A DNA stretch of 64,000 nt from Pohlia nutans (Eukaryota; Streptophyta; Bryopsida; Bryales; Mniaceae): positions 35,178,253 through 35,242,252 of the forward strand of contig CM040087.1 in the NCBI GenBank assembly GCA_022496805.1, in the 5' to 3' direction. Positions 47,056 to 57,406 of the stretch are shown in pieces. How positions within the stretch are numbered: position 1 is the first letter of the stretch; the number at the start of each line of letters is the position of its first letter. A program made the position numbers and the translations under genes. The notes beneath the pieces are model-generated. The model did no database searches. It was given only the letters and a program-made list of their open reading frames with translations, and had not been told where the DNA came from.

Positions 47056-48340
47056 TACTTACTTCAAACATATATTTACCTAGGATGGAATAGATATGTA
47101 TTCAAATTTTTTTAAACATGTAATGTCTTGTATACATGGGGTTTTAAGAGGGGGTAATGAAGGCACGTGATTCTCAAACATAATGTTGAATGCAACCCCG
47201 GGTATATTACGTGCAGTATATACTCATGACGTAACTAGCGGATTGGGTTCCCTCCAATTCCAGTGTGATCAAATGGCCACTGTAATGATATCTATTCCAA
47301 CATTCTTGAGGCTGAGGAGCTGCAACTACACCATGCATCGATCGGCCCAGTTGCTAATTCACAGAAGAATCTTGATATCCAAGATGCTCAACCAATTTTT
47401 TTTGACAAATTCACTCATCACATGGAGGGGGTGTTGTTTCTCATTCGGTTTTTGAGTGAAATCTTGCGAGTGAGGTGAGTACGGAACGTCACATAGGAAA
47501 AATGTGCATTAACAACAAACACTTTCCTGGACTCCCAGCAATGAGAAACGACGCCCGGGTTAACTTGTTGCACATGACAGTTCAAATGAGTTTAGGAACA
47601 AAAGGGTTGCTACTCAAAACAACTATTATGGGTAAGTGTAGTTGTTAATGTCAATCACAACAAAATAAAAATAAATAAATAAAAGTGGGCGGACAACACT
47701 GCTCTATAATGCCAGGTTCACAGTGGCTTAGTTATCTACTGTTGTACTTGCAAATTTGAAACGGCAAGAGTTGTTTCAATTATGTTGAGTCTCTTCACTA
47801 CATCCTATTTGTAATACAATTTCTGATGTCATACTTTAAAAAGGTGATGGGATCTAAAGAAAATCAAACATGGTGAATTAAAACACAAAGTTATAGCAAG
47901 TGGAGTTATATTTTTACATCAAAGTATGAATTTCTTTAAATTTTTGAAGGATAATGTAAAAAATCCATTTGCCACTATAGGTCAAAGATGGTTTTAGAAA
48001 ATGGTATTGACAATTTTAAGTTTCACTTGTGGCTTTCCATCAATTAAAGGGTTTTTATTGCAAGTGAGCAGGCAAGCCACGAGTCTATGATGTTACCTTT
48101 GTGTAATGTAATCTAGCCTTTCACATTTTTGAAGGGTCTTTCCATGATTGTTCCATTTCGCCCTCAAAAACCATTATGTGAAGTAACCTAACCTTTCACA
48201 TTTTATTAAATTTCATGACCTTTCACTTCATCACTAATGGTGCGAAGAGAAGCAAATTAAGCCCTAGTATATTAATTAAATGTCATTGAGCTACCCACAC
48301 TAGGAAAAAAGGTAGACCATGATGATGATTTTTCTTGTTC
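47056..48340. other. Intergenic DNA
   Basis: AT-rich. A 90-codon frame at 47183-47455 has no family signature. CCTTTCACATTTT recurs near 48117 and 48191. Nothing else was recognised. Confidence 0.4.
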
Positions 48341-48344
48341 TTAA

Positions 48345-48905
48345 CTCTTAAACCTTCACCATAACCTGAGAGGTTATTTAGGTTACTAAAATTCAATTCT
48401 AGAGTACTTTAAATTTTTATTTTCAAACAACCTTTCAAACTGTACAATCTTTAATCAAATTAAATTATTCATTTAATGAAGTTGTTCGTTTATGAAAATG
48501 GTCAATAGTGAATGATAATAAATATCAAAAGATTGCATTTTATCAAAGGTCAACAAACATTTGACCATACATAAATCTATGAGTTTTTAACCTATCGTAT
48601 TGATTTTTTTTTCATTTCTAAGAAATAAATTTTTTAATTTATTGAATGTAAAGTTTTCTAATTTTAGACTCATTTCATCATTTTTTATTTGAGAGAAACA
48701 TAAACAGTAATAAAAAGCGTGTTTTATAATGTACTTTGAAACAATGAAAAACTGTGATAAAATTAGTTCATTGGAGTAAACTCTAGCATCTTTGAGTTCA
48801 TTTTGATATTATTTATAAAAAGAAACAAAAATATTTTAGAAAAGTGAACAATATGGGAACAAAAACAATGCTCAAAAATGAAGAAAAACCTTGAACATTT
48901 AAGAA
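48345..48905. mobile_element. TTAA-flanked MITE, CTCTTAAACC ends
   Basis: TTAA at 48341-48344 and 48906-48909. Ends CTCTTAAACCTTC and GAACATTTAAGAA. The interior is homologous to 13221-13734 (AATGAAGTTG, TTGACCAT, GAGTTT). Length 561 bp. Confidence 0.75.
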
Positions 48906-48926
48906 TTAACTACCTCAAGTTTTATA

Positions 48927-49190
48927 CTCCCTTTGTTTCATAGCAAAAAATATTATTTAATGTGTTTGGTCTTATTTTTTTCACTAGTTTTTGTCCTTTG
49001 TTTTACCAATATACTTCAAAATGTGAGAATTGTTAACTTCAAACAAGGTAGACAATGAGAGTGATACAAAACTACATAATACTATTAAAGATAGCCCATT
49101 TTTTGAGTAGTAGGATGGCTTTTTTGGGCAAAAGAAACGCCAAGTTGAAACATGCCAAAAAAGTGGACTCTTTTTATAAAATGGAGGGAG
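48927..49190. mobile_element. Stowaway-like MITE
   Basis: TA at 48925-48926 and 49191-49192. Ends CTCCCTTTGTTTC and AAAATGGAGGGAG. Length 264 bp. It shares CCATTTTTTGAGTAGTA with the P2 intron copy. Confidence 0.82.
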
Positions 49191-49257
49191 TATTAAATGA
49201 CACTTGATTTGGATACTTTTCTACATCATTGGAATTACAAAATTGGTCCATAACACA

Positions 49258-49460
49258 CATTTCGTTAAAACTGAACTACCATACTAGAAAAGTGATAGGG
49301 AGAGCTATCCTTCTCAATAGAGATAGGTCCCCAATTTTTCTACAGTGTTCTTATTTCAAAAATAGAAGACTTTTAGAAAAATTAGGGACCTGTCTCTATT
49401 GAGAAGGGCAACACTCCCCATCACTTTTCTAGTCTGGTTGTTCAGTTTTAACGAAATATG
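49258..49460. mobile_element. Foldback MITE with TTCGTTAAAACTGAAC arms
   Basis: About 80-bp arms (49258-49341 and 49378-49460) mirror each other with scattered mismatches, including CTAGAAAAGTGAT and CTTCTCAATAGAGA. The unpaired centre is about 36 bp. Confidence 0.75.
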
Positions 49461-49548
49461 GTTCAATTTTAACGAGACGTGTATTCCATCCTCTCAAACC
49501 ATTCTTCTTGTAAATGCTACTTTGATATCCCATTCTCATTTTTCTTTT

Positions 49549-49823
49549 AACACCTAAAGGACCAAGTGTCCTAACTTGGACATTTACAAAACTAGGTAGG
49601 TTTTCACAATGTTAAATTTAAGTTTAATATTCTGAGATTTTTAGTAAACCTGAGGAATTTCAAGATCTTTTTAGGAATATAATTTTTTTCCTATTGGACA
49701 TTGGTAGAAAAAGTTACGTTGTTCAAAGCTATTTTTTGCAGGATTGGGCAGCTCGATACACTACTCAAATTGATAGCTTTAAAATTTGATACAAATGCAA
49801 GTGACATCATATTATTTGGAATG
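49549..49823. other. Orphan end of a TTAA element
   Basis: After TTAA at 49545-49548 the sequence CACCTAAAGGACCAAGTGTC is the inverted relative of the right end of 42357-44579. No matching second end was found before the (TA)n tract. Confidence 0.5.
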
Positions 49824-49824
49824 G

Positions 49825-49825
<1 letters not shown>

Positions 49826-49920
<95 letters not shown>
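49826..49920. repeat. (TA)n microsatellite, about 95 bp
   Basis: Uninterrupted AT dinucleotides. Long IYIYIY-type frames in this stretch are artefacts. Confidence 0.95.
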
Positions 49921-49922
<2 letters not shown>

Positions 49923-50415
49923 CTCTTCATAGTTCAATAATTTCATCCTAAGAGGAGTCCCAAAAAAATTTAGCCCTGGTTAGAAATAAAAAATTAGAGA
50001 TTGTTATTTTTTGTAATTTATTTTTTTACTTCAGAAAGAGGCAAGAATCTTTGTTTATACCGTTTGGATTGAGATATTCAAGTTCACAATAAAATTAAAC
50101 GTGGTTCACAATGGTTTGCACCTCCTCTACTTGTTGTATTGATTTTATCATGTTAAATCATTCCCCTACTTCTCAAATTTGATATACAAGTAACTAACAT
50201 TGTTTAGATTGTGAAAGTGAAGAGTGACAAGGCTCTATAGTGGAACATTTTCAAAATAGGAAGAAAAATACGCAACTAAAATTTTTCGGCGGGCTAGGTT
50301 TATTTTTCTCGCATATTCTCACTTCAAACATATATGTCTTCTAATTTGTACGATCAAAGACTGTGAATATTTTTTGTGCACATTAAAGAACAAGTTTCTA
50401 CAATTGGGTTGAAAT

Positions 50416-50524
50416 AATAACAGTAGTAGTAGTAACAATAATAATAATAACAATAATAATAAGAACAATAATAATAATAATAACATTAAGAGCAATAATA
50501 ATAGCAATAATAATGATAATAACG
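50416..50524. repeat. Imperfect (AAT)n microsatellite
   Basis: AAT/AAC/AGT trinucleotides with interruptions. The leucine-rich minus frame across it is an artefact. Confidence 0.85.
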
Positions 50525-50655
50525 GTATTGAAATTGTGTCTTCGGGATTAGAAATGGCAGCATTGTAGTGTTTTTTGAGCAAAATAGTCCCCAATCCTTT
50601 GAACGTAAAAAGCGATAATAAAAGGGAAAATTATTGGCAAAATGGAGCTTTTTGA

Positions 50656-51079
50656 TAAGGTAGGAAAACCAAAAACGGTTAATGCCCTCAAGGCGTGCAC
50701 TAGAGTTGCAGTAAAACAGGGAGGTGGTAGACCGAAAATGGAGAATTTTTGCATAACCAAGATTACTAAAAGTTTACTAAAAATTACTAGTTTTTTTTGA
50801 ATTTTTAGTAGCCTTGTGTACAGTTTTCTGTGATATTAGTTAACCGTTTTAGGTGTTTTCATGTGTAGAAAAGGAAGAGTCTAGTATACAAGAAGGGGGT
50901 TCGACAAACTTCCCACTTTGAGAAATTGTAGATAATTATTTACGGGAAATAAAAATACGAAACAACTTGCATTCTTCATCATTTCTTCTTCTTCATCTCA
51001 AAAAAATTCACATAATTTGTAACTCCATTCCTTTTGGTCAAATCACCTTATTTTCACCGTTTTTGGTTTTCCTACCTTA
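50656..51079. mobile_element. MITE, TAAGGTAGGAAAACC ends
   Basis: The 25-bp ends TAAGGTAGGAAAACCAAAAA and TTTTTGGTTTTCCTACCTTA are perfectly inverted. Length 424 bp. It shares the TAAGGTAG terminus with 7983-8206, with a different interior. Confidence 0.8.
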
Positions 51080-52148
51080 GGTGTCACAAATACCCACAAT
51101 TTTGGGCCGATAGTGGTCAAGGCTGACCTCTGCGTAGGATGAGTTGGATGGAAAAGAGACATGTGCAACACAACTTTTTTCATTTCCTTACAACCCTGAC
51201 GGGGTGCACACCCCTACAATTTGAGACTTATCATCCCTCCCTGCATTGGATGGCAGTTAGCCAGGTTCAATCTGTCCCACATGTTCCTTGCATGAACGGG
51301 ACTGGCCTTGCTGCGTCTTGTACACTCTCACGTGATTGATTCATTCTGCATGATGCAGGTTTTACGAATTTTCCTGTCGTCAAACTGAATTGCAGAGCTA
51401 GTCAGCATAAGATCATGTATTCTAAGGTAACTATACTTTAAAGTACCAACTGAGCCTATTTACACACTTAAAACAGAAAATATTTAATAGCAAGTTCAAG
51501 AGGATTCCAACGCACTTTAGCATGCATTATTTGGACACAGTATGAATAAGTTATGAATTTTCAAAGTGCTGACTATAGGTTGACCTTAAAGTGATCCTAA
51601 ACTCTGATGTTCAAATTGTGCACATTTTCATCAACAGTATGGTGTCAGAATCTACTTAGGGTGGAAGATTGAGCTATAACCGCTTTAACGAAATGGTTGC
51701 TTTTAGATATATTTACCTTACGATAAGAGCATCTCCAGATAGATAGATAGAAACACCAGCCCTATTGCAAGGCCGGCGTGAATAAAGTGTCCGTTCGTAA
51801 TAGCAATGAACCGATGCCCACAGGACAAAAGGAGAGCATCTCCACTATAGTAGAAGCATCATATCAGAGCCTGCTAGGGACCAATTCCAGTCACCTATGC
51901 AAGGACTTGTTTTAAAATCGTGAGTTCCCAATCAAATTATCATAACCATTAGTAGCAGCAGTTTGGTGATCAATTATGAGGGCCGCTTCACTCTATGGCT
52001 AAAGATTGAGAGGTTGTTGATTTTCACCAATTAGATTGCATGAAACCAAGAATTCGGCCTCTCGACCTAGAGGTGACAAAGTCCCACTAGAGGCCAAAGT
52101 CCAAAGATTGTTGCCCCCAAAATGCGTACGTAGCAACACCTTTTGACC
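51080..52148. other. Intergenic host DNA before the retrotransposon
   Basis: No gene was recognised. GAGCATCTCCA words (51727, 51835) resemble common hAT/Mutator MITE ends but no pair was resolved. Confidence 0.35.
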
Positions 52149-52153
52149 AAGGC

Positions 52154-52411
52154 TATTGAGGTAATTGATGCAACGTAGTATTGCTAGAAGCCAAAGACGT
52201 ACGGGTGCTAAATAATGGTGTGTGGGAGGAGGGGTTAGGCATGGGCTGATCTCTAGAGTGTCCTTGTGATGAGTTATCCCATATGGTTTGTCCATGGTGA
52301 CCTCCTAGTGTACACTACTTAAGGTGGAAGGCCTTTGAGTAAAGATTATCTCTTTCTACGCATTCCTTGTGTTTGTGTGTGTGCCTTGTGCAATCTTCTC
52401 TACCTTCAATA
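52154..52411 (+). repeat. 5' LTR
   Basis: Begins TATTGAGG and ends CCTTCAATA, so the termini are TATTGA...TCAATA and not the usual TG...CA. Contains ACTTAAGG and a GT-rich stretch near its end. Confidence 0.95.
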
Positions 52412-52425
52412 GGTTATGGGCCCAC
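52412..52425 (+). promoter_or_regulatory. Primer-binding site, internal half of initiator tRNA-Met
   Basis: GGTTATGGGCCCAC directly follows the LTR with no spacer. It is complementary to the anticodon stem-loop of plant initiator tRNA-Met (GTGGGCCCATAACC), the type of site used by Drosophila copia and yeast Ty5, and not to the tRNA 3' end. Confidence 0.85.
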
Positions 52426-52820
52426 TCATGTGTGTTTCATGAGTATTAGATTGCATTTGTGCAAGTATTTTGAGGTCGGTGCGCAACGGGCGGTTTTGGA
52501 GCATTGTTGGAGGTTTTGGAGCTTGTTGAAGCGTTGGTGTTTCTTGGAGGTGTGCATGGGCTGAAGTTACATGTTGGAGCACTCTCTTTGGTCAATTTCT
52601 TCCCTTGATCTCCTTCTTTTCTTTCTTCTATCTCTTCGTTGCGAGTGGAACTTCGTTTGGTTCAATTGTGAGCATTTGAGTAAATGCAAGTGATTTGTGA
52701 GGTGTGAAGACTCTCGTGGAGGGTCTACCATCTGATCCTAGTGATTAGGCACTTGCTTTGAGGTGTTGCATGTGTTTCATGCTCTTGGGGTGCTCAAATT
52801 TTCATTTGGAGCTAGTTTGT

Positions 52821-53143
52821 GCACAAAGGTGCGGTTTTGAGCAATTTCAATGCGATTGGGGTTTTGAGGGACTTGTGTGAGTTCATGTGCATTGAGTGAG
52901 TGCTCTTGAAGGACACAAAGGTGTCATTGACGTGCATTGAGTGTTTGGGGACACTAAGGCGTCGTATTGAAGCATTTGGAGTTGTTTTGAGCTCCATTGA
53001 GTGATTTGAGGGGTTTTGGTGAGCCTCTTTGCATTTTTGGGTGAGGGTTCTCACATTTGAGTGTTGGGAGGCGTGTGTGGAGCACAAAAGTGCTGATCTA
53101 GTGTTTGGGGTTGTTTTAAACCCATTGGGTGCACAAAGGTGCA
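52821..53143 (+). other. Leader with five AAAG-type hairpins
   Basis: Short stem-loops at 52821-52832, 52912-52925, 52950-52963, 53081-53094 and 53130-53143 share the layout N(N)CAC-AAAG-GTG. Stem bases change together: GCAC/GTGC, GACAC/GTGTC, AGCAC/GTGCT, TGCAC/GTGCA. They lie in the untranslated leader and may serve RNA packaging or dimerisation (inferred). Confidence 0.6.
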
Positions 53144-53150
53144 ATATCAA

Positions 53151-53153
<3 letters not shown>

Positions 53154-53189
<36 letters not shown>
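53154..53189 (+). repeat. Poly(A) tract of 36 before gag
   Basis: An unbroken A36 run lies 71 bp upstream of the gag-pol ATG. Confidence 0.95.
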
Positions 53190-53192
<3 letters not shown>

Positions 53193-53260
53193 CAAAAACA
53201 AAGTTGTGTGTTTGAGTTTGAGGTTTCATTTGTGTGGGGAGGCATACGTAAGTGAGGATC

Positions 53261-56200
53261 ATGGCATCTTTTGAGGGTGAGGGTCCCAAGGTCGTGGACA
53301 AGTTCGATGGGGTGAATTTCCACTTGTGGAAGTTCAAAATGGAGATGGTGATGGCCGAGAAGGAGTTGTGGGAGATTGTCGAGGGTAGTGAGGAACCTCC
53401 TTTCTCTTCTACGGATCCTAGGATCATGCAAGCGTACACGAGGAGGGAGAAGAAGGCATTTGCCATTTTGGCACTCAACCTCGCGGATTCGCAACTTGCG
53501 CACATTCGTTCGTGCAAGACACCCGCGGAAGCATGGTCCAAGCTTTGCAACATTCACGAAGCGAAAACATTGGCCAACATTTTGTTTTTGAGGCGCAAGT
53601 TCTTCACCATCAAGATGGGCGAAGAAGATGACATGTTGGCGCACATCAACAAGGTCAAAGCTCTCGCGGATCAACTCAACGGTTGCGACGTGTCGGTTAC
53701 GGATGGTGACATCGTGATGACACTTTTGGAGAGCCTTCCATCATCATACGAGTACCTCATCGTGGCGATGGAGTCAAGACCCATTACGGAGCTCACATTG
53801 GACTATGTGACCTCACGGTTGTTGCACGAGCTTTCGCGGCGAAAGGAGAACGAGTCTCGAGAAGATGGAGCGGCACTCGTGGCGAAGCAATTCAAGAATG
53901 GAGGCGGTGGGAGCTCAAGCGACAAGGTGTGCTTCTATTGTGGTAAGAAGGGCCACATTGCCAAATTTTGCTTCAAACGCAAGAGGGATGAGAAAGGGGA
54001 GAGTGCAAACAACACTAAAACTCGTGACGATGATGAGTACGCATTTACGGCTAGATATGAGGCAAGCATGAGCGATGGCATCGAGGGTGATGCAAGCATG
54101 AGTGATGGTATCGAGGGTGATGCAAGCATGAGTGATTGGATTGAGGTTGGTGATGAGTATGCAAACATGGCAAGCAATGTATCGTGCAATGGTAGTACGA
54201 GTGATTGGATTGTTGATTCGGGGGCTACAAGCCACATGTCACCACATAAAACTTGTTTTCATTCGTATGCTCTCATTAATCCAAGGAGAGTGATTTTGGG
54301 AGATGATACGGTGCTTGAGGCCGTTGGCAAGGGCCAAATTGTTGTAGACACCGAGGTGAGGGGTCGTGTGAAGACAATCACTATCCAAGATGTCCTCCAC
54401 GTTCCCAAATTAACGGCAAATTTACTATCGGTGAGGCAATTAGTGGCAAAGCACTTGAGGGTTGAGTTTAGTGATAAGGGGTGTTATGTGTTGTCACCGA
54501 GTCGAGATGAGGTGGCCATCATTGAAGAACACGAGGGCTTGTACCACATCAAGTTCTCCAAGGTGCATTCGAAGGAATCGGCGGCGTTGGCGCATTCAAA
54601 CTTGAAGGACGACAAGTTGGCGTTGTGGCATCGTCGACTTGGCCATTTGAACATCAAGAGTGTGAAGACACTACGCGGCATGGTAAGCGGTATGGACCTT
54701 CATCAATTGAAAGTGGATGCTTCTACATTCACGTGTGAAGGTTGCATTGAAGGCAAGCAACAACGGTTGCCATTTGCGGGTGAAGGGGCGACACGGGCCA
54801 CAAAAGTTTTGGAGATCGTGCATTCGGATGTGTGTGGCCCCATGAAGACCACATCGATGGGAGGTTGCAAGTACTTTGTGACCTTCATCGATGATTTTTC
54901 AAGGAAGATATGGCTCTACCCTATCAAAGCCAAGAGTGAGTGCTTTGAGAAGTTCAAGGAGTTCAAGACATTGGTGGAGAACCAATCCGAGTTGAAGATC
55001 AAGGTGTTTCGGTCGGACAATGGCGGCGAGTACATGTCCAAGAAATTTGACGAGCTTTTGAAGAATGAAGGCATCGCACGCCAAACTTCGGCCCCGTACA
55101 CGCCTCAACAAAATGGAGTTGCGGAGCGCGCAAATCGCACCATTGTAGAGATGGCGAGGAGCATGTTGCACGCTCAAAACTTGAAGTTGGACCTTTGGGC
55201 GGAAGCGGTGGTGAATGCGGTATACACACGCAATCGGTGTCCAACAAGCGCGGTTGAAGGCATGACGCCGGAGCAAGCGTGGAGTGGGAGGCAACCATGT
55301 GTTGCACACATGCGCATCTTCGGATGCATTGCATATGCGAAGGTTCCTGACGAACGGAGGACGAAACTCGAGGCTAAGGCCTTGAAATGTGTGTTTCTTG
55401 GGTATTGTGAAGGTACCAAGGCGTATAGACTCATGTCGGTGGACACGAGGAAGATCATTCGGTCACGTGATGTGACATTTTGTGAGGAGTCTACGATGGA
55501 GGCTCCTTTGGAGGTTGGTCCAAGTGGGAGTAGTGGAGACGTTTTGGTGGACACACCCTCCAAGTCTCCTAGTGTTGTTGATGTAGGTGATGATGACGGT
55601 GATGACGAAGCTGGCGACACGGAGGTTGTTGAAGCGCCATCGAGCTCAAAGGCCAAGAATGGCGCAAAGGGCACGCAAGAGGAGCAAGTTTCTTCAAGCG
55701 AGCGGCGGTACCCCGAGAGATCGCGCAAGCCACCTGGAGAATGGTGGAAGAACCACATCTTCCCTCAAGTGGAGGACGAGCATGCGAATGTGGCATTATC
55801 GGATGGTCCATTGACCATTCGAGAAGCCATGCAAGGTGAGGATGCGGTCAAGTGGGAGCGCGCCATGCAAGAGGAGTACGACTCTCTAATTGCTAACGGT
55901 ACGTGGCAATTAACTCCCATTCCAAAGGATCGCAACCCCATTGGTTGCAAATGGGTGTTTCGGACAAAGAGGGATGTTTCGGGTATTGTTGTGCGTCACA
56001 AGGCAAGATTAGTAGCCAAGGGGTTCGCGCAAGTGCATGGGGTGGACTTTCACGAGACATTTGCTCCCGTGGCCAAGTTCACCACCATTCGATGCATTCT
56101 TGCCATTGGAGCGGCCTTGGACTTGGAGATGCATCAAATGGATGTGAAGACCGCATTTTTGAATGGCGATTTGGAGGAGGATATCTACATGATGCAACCT

Positions 56201-57406
56201 GAGGGGTTTGTGCAACAAGGTAATGAGCACCTTGTTTGTAAGTTGCAAAAATCATTGTATGGGTTGAAACAATCTCCAAGAGCGTGGTACCAAAAGATTG
56301 ACACGTTCTTGGTTGCACACGGGTTTACTAGGAGCATTGCGGATCATAGTCTCTACTTCATGCAAGAGGGGCAACATGTGGTGATTGTGATCATATATGT
56401 TGATGATTTGATCATTCTTGCAAGCCTCATGAGTTTAATGAATGCATTAAAAGGCATGCTTGAGAGAGAGTACGAGATGAGTGATCTTGGAGAATTGCAC
56501 TTTTGTCTTGGTGTTGAGTTTGTGCGAGACAGGGCTACACGCACTATCACCATGAGTCAAGGCAAGTATGTGATGGACGTGCTCAAGAGATTCGGGATGG
56601 AGGATTGTAAGCCCGTGGCAACACCATTGGATGCAAACTCCAAGCTCGTCAAGCTTTCGGAGGAGGAGTATGCGATGGAGGCTAAATCGATGGCGGAGGT
56701 GCCATACAAGCAAGCGGTGGGGTCATTGATGTATGCGATGATTGCGACACGGCCCGACCTTGCGTATCCAATTAGCGTGGTGAGTCAACACATGGCGAGA
56801 CCGGGCTCGATGCATTGGATGACGGTCAAGAGGATCATGCGTTATTTGAGGGGCACAAGCGATGTGAAGTTGTGTCTTGGAGGCAAAGACATTGTGTTGA
56901 GCGGCTATTGTGACGCGGACTACGCGGGAGACACGAGCGATCGAAGATCGACAACGGGCTACATGTTCAAAGTCGGATCGGGAGCGGTGTCGTGGAATAG
57001 CAAGCGGCAACAAACCACGGCGACATCAACGGTGGAGGCCGAGTATATGGCTACGAGCCATGCCACGAAGGAGGCCATTTGGTTGAGGCAACTAATGGTG
57101 GATGTGGGTTGCACACAAGGTGAGGCTACAACGATTATGTGTGACAATCAAGGGTGCATTTCACTTGCAAAGAACCCTACACATCATTCACGCACGAAGC
57201 ACATTGATGTGCAATACCACTTCATTCGGGAGAAGTTGGAATTGGGAGTTATACATTTGGAGTATTGCCCAACGGAGCACATGGTGGCGGATGTGCTCAC
57301 AAAGGGTCTTTGTAGAGACCGACACCAACGATTAGTAATAGCATTTGGACTTAGAGGCTTTGGCTCTACGCAAAGTGGGAGTATTGAGGTAATTGATGCA
57401 ACGTAG
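53261..57406 (+). CDS. Copia gag-pol polyprotein
   Basis: The protein is 1381 residues with no stop or frameshift; the ATG at 53261 is the first in frame (ATCATGGCA). Order: gag capsid-like region (about 5-195, with LWKFKMEMVMAEKELWEIV), zinc knuckle CFYCGKKGHIAKFC (224-237), three repeats of ASMSDGIEGD-type, aspartic protease WIVDSGATSHM (D319), GAG-pre-integrase LWHRRLGHLN with CEGCIEGK, integrase D523, D586, E622 (a D-D(35)E triad), reverse transcriptase with YVDD at 1046-1049, and RNase H (YCDADYAGDTSDRRSTTGY near 1216; EAEYMATSHATKEAIWL). All catalytic residues are present. The stop codon lies 25 nt inside the 3' LTR. The whole frame is GC-richer than the host DNA. Confidence 0.97.
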   Translation: MASFEGEGPKVVDKFDGVNFHLWKFKMEMVMAEKELWEIVEGSEEPPFSSTDPRIMQAYTRREKKAFAILALNLADSQLAHIRSCKTPAEAWSKLCNIHEAKTLANILFLRRKFFTIKMGEEDDMLAHINKVKALADQLNGCDVSVTDGDIVMTLLESLPSSYEYLIVAMESRPITELTLDYVTSRLLHELSRRKENESREDGAALVAKQFKNGGGGSSSDKVCFYCGKKGHIAKFCFKRKRDEKGESANNTKTRDDDEYAFTARYEASMSDGIEGDASMSDGIEGDASMSDWIEVGDEYANMASNVSCNGSTSDWIVDSGATSHMSPHKTCFHSYALINPRRVILGDDTVLEAVGKGQIVVDTEVRGRVKTITIQDVLHVPKLTANLLSVRQLVAKHLRVEFSDKGCYVLSPSRDEVAIIEEHEGLYHIKFSKVHSKESAALAHSNLKDDKLALWHRRLGHLNIKSVKTLRGMVSGMDLHQLKVDASTFTCEGCIEGKQQRLPFAGEGATRATKVLEIVHSDVCGPMKTTSMGGCKYFVTFIDDFSRKIWLYPIKAKSECFEKFKEFKTLVENQSELKIKVFRSDNGGEYMSKKFDELLKNEGIARQTSAPYTPQQNGVAERANRTIVEMARSMLHAQNLKLDLWAEAVVNAVYTRNRCPTSAVEGMTPEQAWSGRQPCVAHMRIFGCIAYAKVPDERRTKLEAKALKCVFLGYCEGTKAYRLMSVDTRKIIRSRDVTFCEESTMEAPLEVGPSGSSGDVLVDTPSKSPSVVDVGDDDGDDEAGDTEVVEAPSSSKAKNGAKGTQEEQVSSSERRYPERSRKPPGEWWKNHIFPQVEDEHANVALSDGPLTIREAMQGEDAVKWERAMQEEYDSLIANGTWQLTPIPKDRNPIGCKWVFRTKRDVSGIVVRHKARLVAKGFAQVHGVDFHETFAPVAKFTTIRCILAIGAALDLEMHQMDVKTAFLNGDLEEDIYMMQPEGFVQQGNEHLVCKLQKSLYGLKQSPRAWYQKIDTFLVAHGFTRSIADHSLYFMQEGQHVVIVIIYVDDLIILASLMSLMNALKGMLEREYEMSDLGELHFCLGVEFVRDRATRTITMSQGKYVMDVLKRFGMEDCKPVATPLDANSKLVKLSEEEYAMEAKSMAEVPYKQAVGSLMYAMIATRPDLAYPISVVSQHMARPGSMHWMTVKRIMRYLRGTSDVKLCLGGKDIVLSGYCDADYAGDTSDRRSTTGYMFKVGSGAVSWNSKRQQTTATSTVEAEYMATSHATKEAIWLRQLMVDVGCTQGEATTIMCDNQGCISLAKNPTHHSRTKHIDVQYHFIREKLELGVIHLEYCPTEHMVADVLTKGLCRDRHQRLVIAFGLRGFGSTQSGSIEVIDAT
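57371..57381 (+). promoter_or_regulatory. Polypurine tract
   Basis: CAAAGTGGGAG ends exactly at the 3' LTR boundary and would prime plus-strand DNA synthesis. It lies inside the coding frame. Confidence 0.85.

Noticed and set aside
8000..49460. CRISPR array among the repeated hairpins
   Set aside because: No regular direct repeat-spacer layout; the DNA is a plant nuclear genome.
49691..49940. Long IYIYIY reading frames on both strands (also at 63064-63399)
   Set aside because: Direct translation of (TA)n microsatellites; no coding meaning.
50319..50594. Leucine-rich 91-residue frame
   Set aside because: Translation of an (AAT)n repeat.
53116..57147. Many minus-strand frames across the retrotransposon
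   Set aside because: Shadows of gag-pol; no promoters or family motifs.
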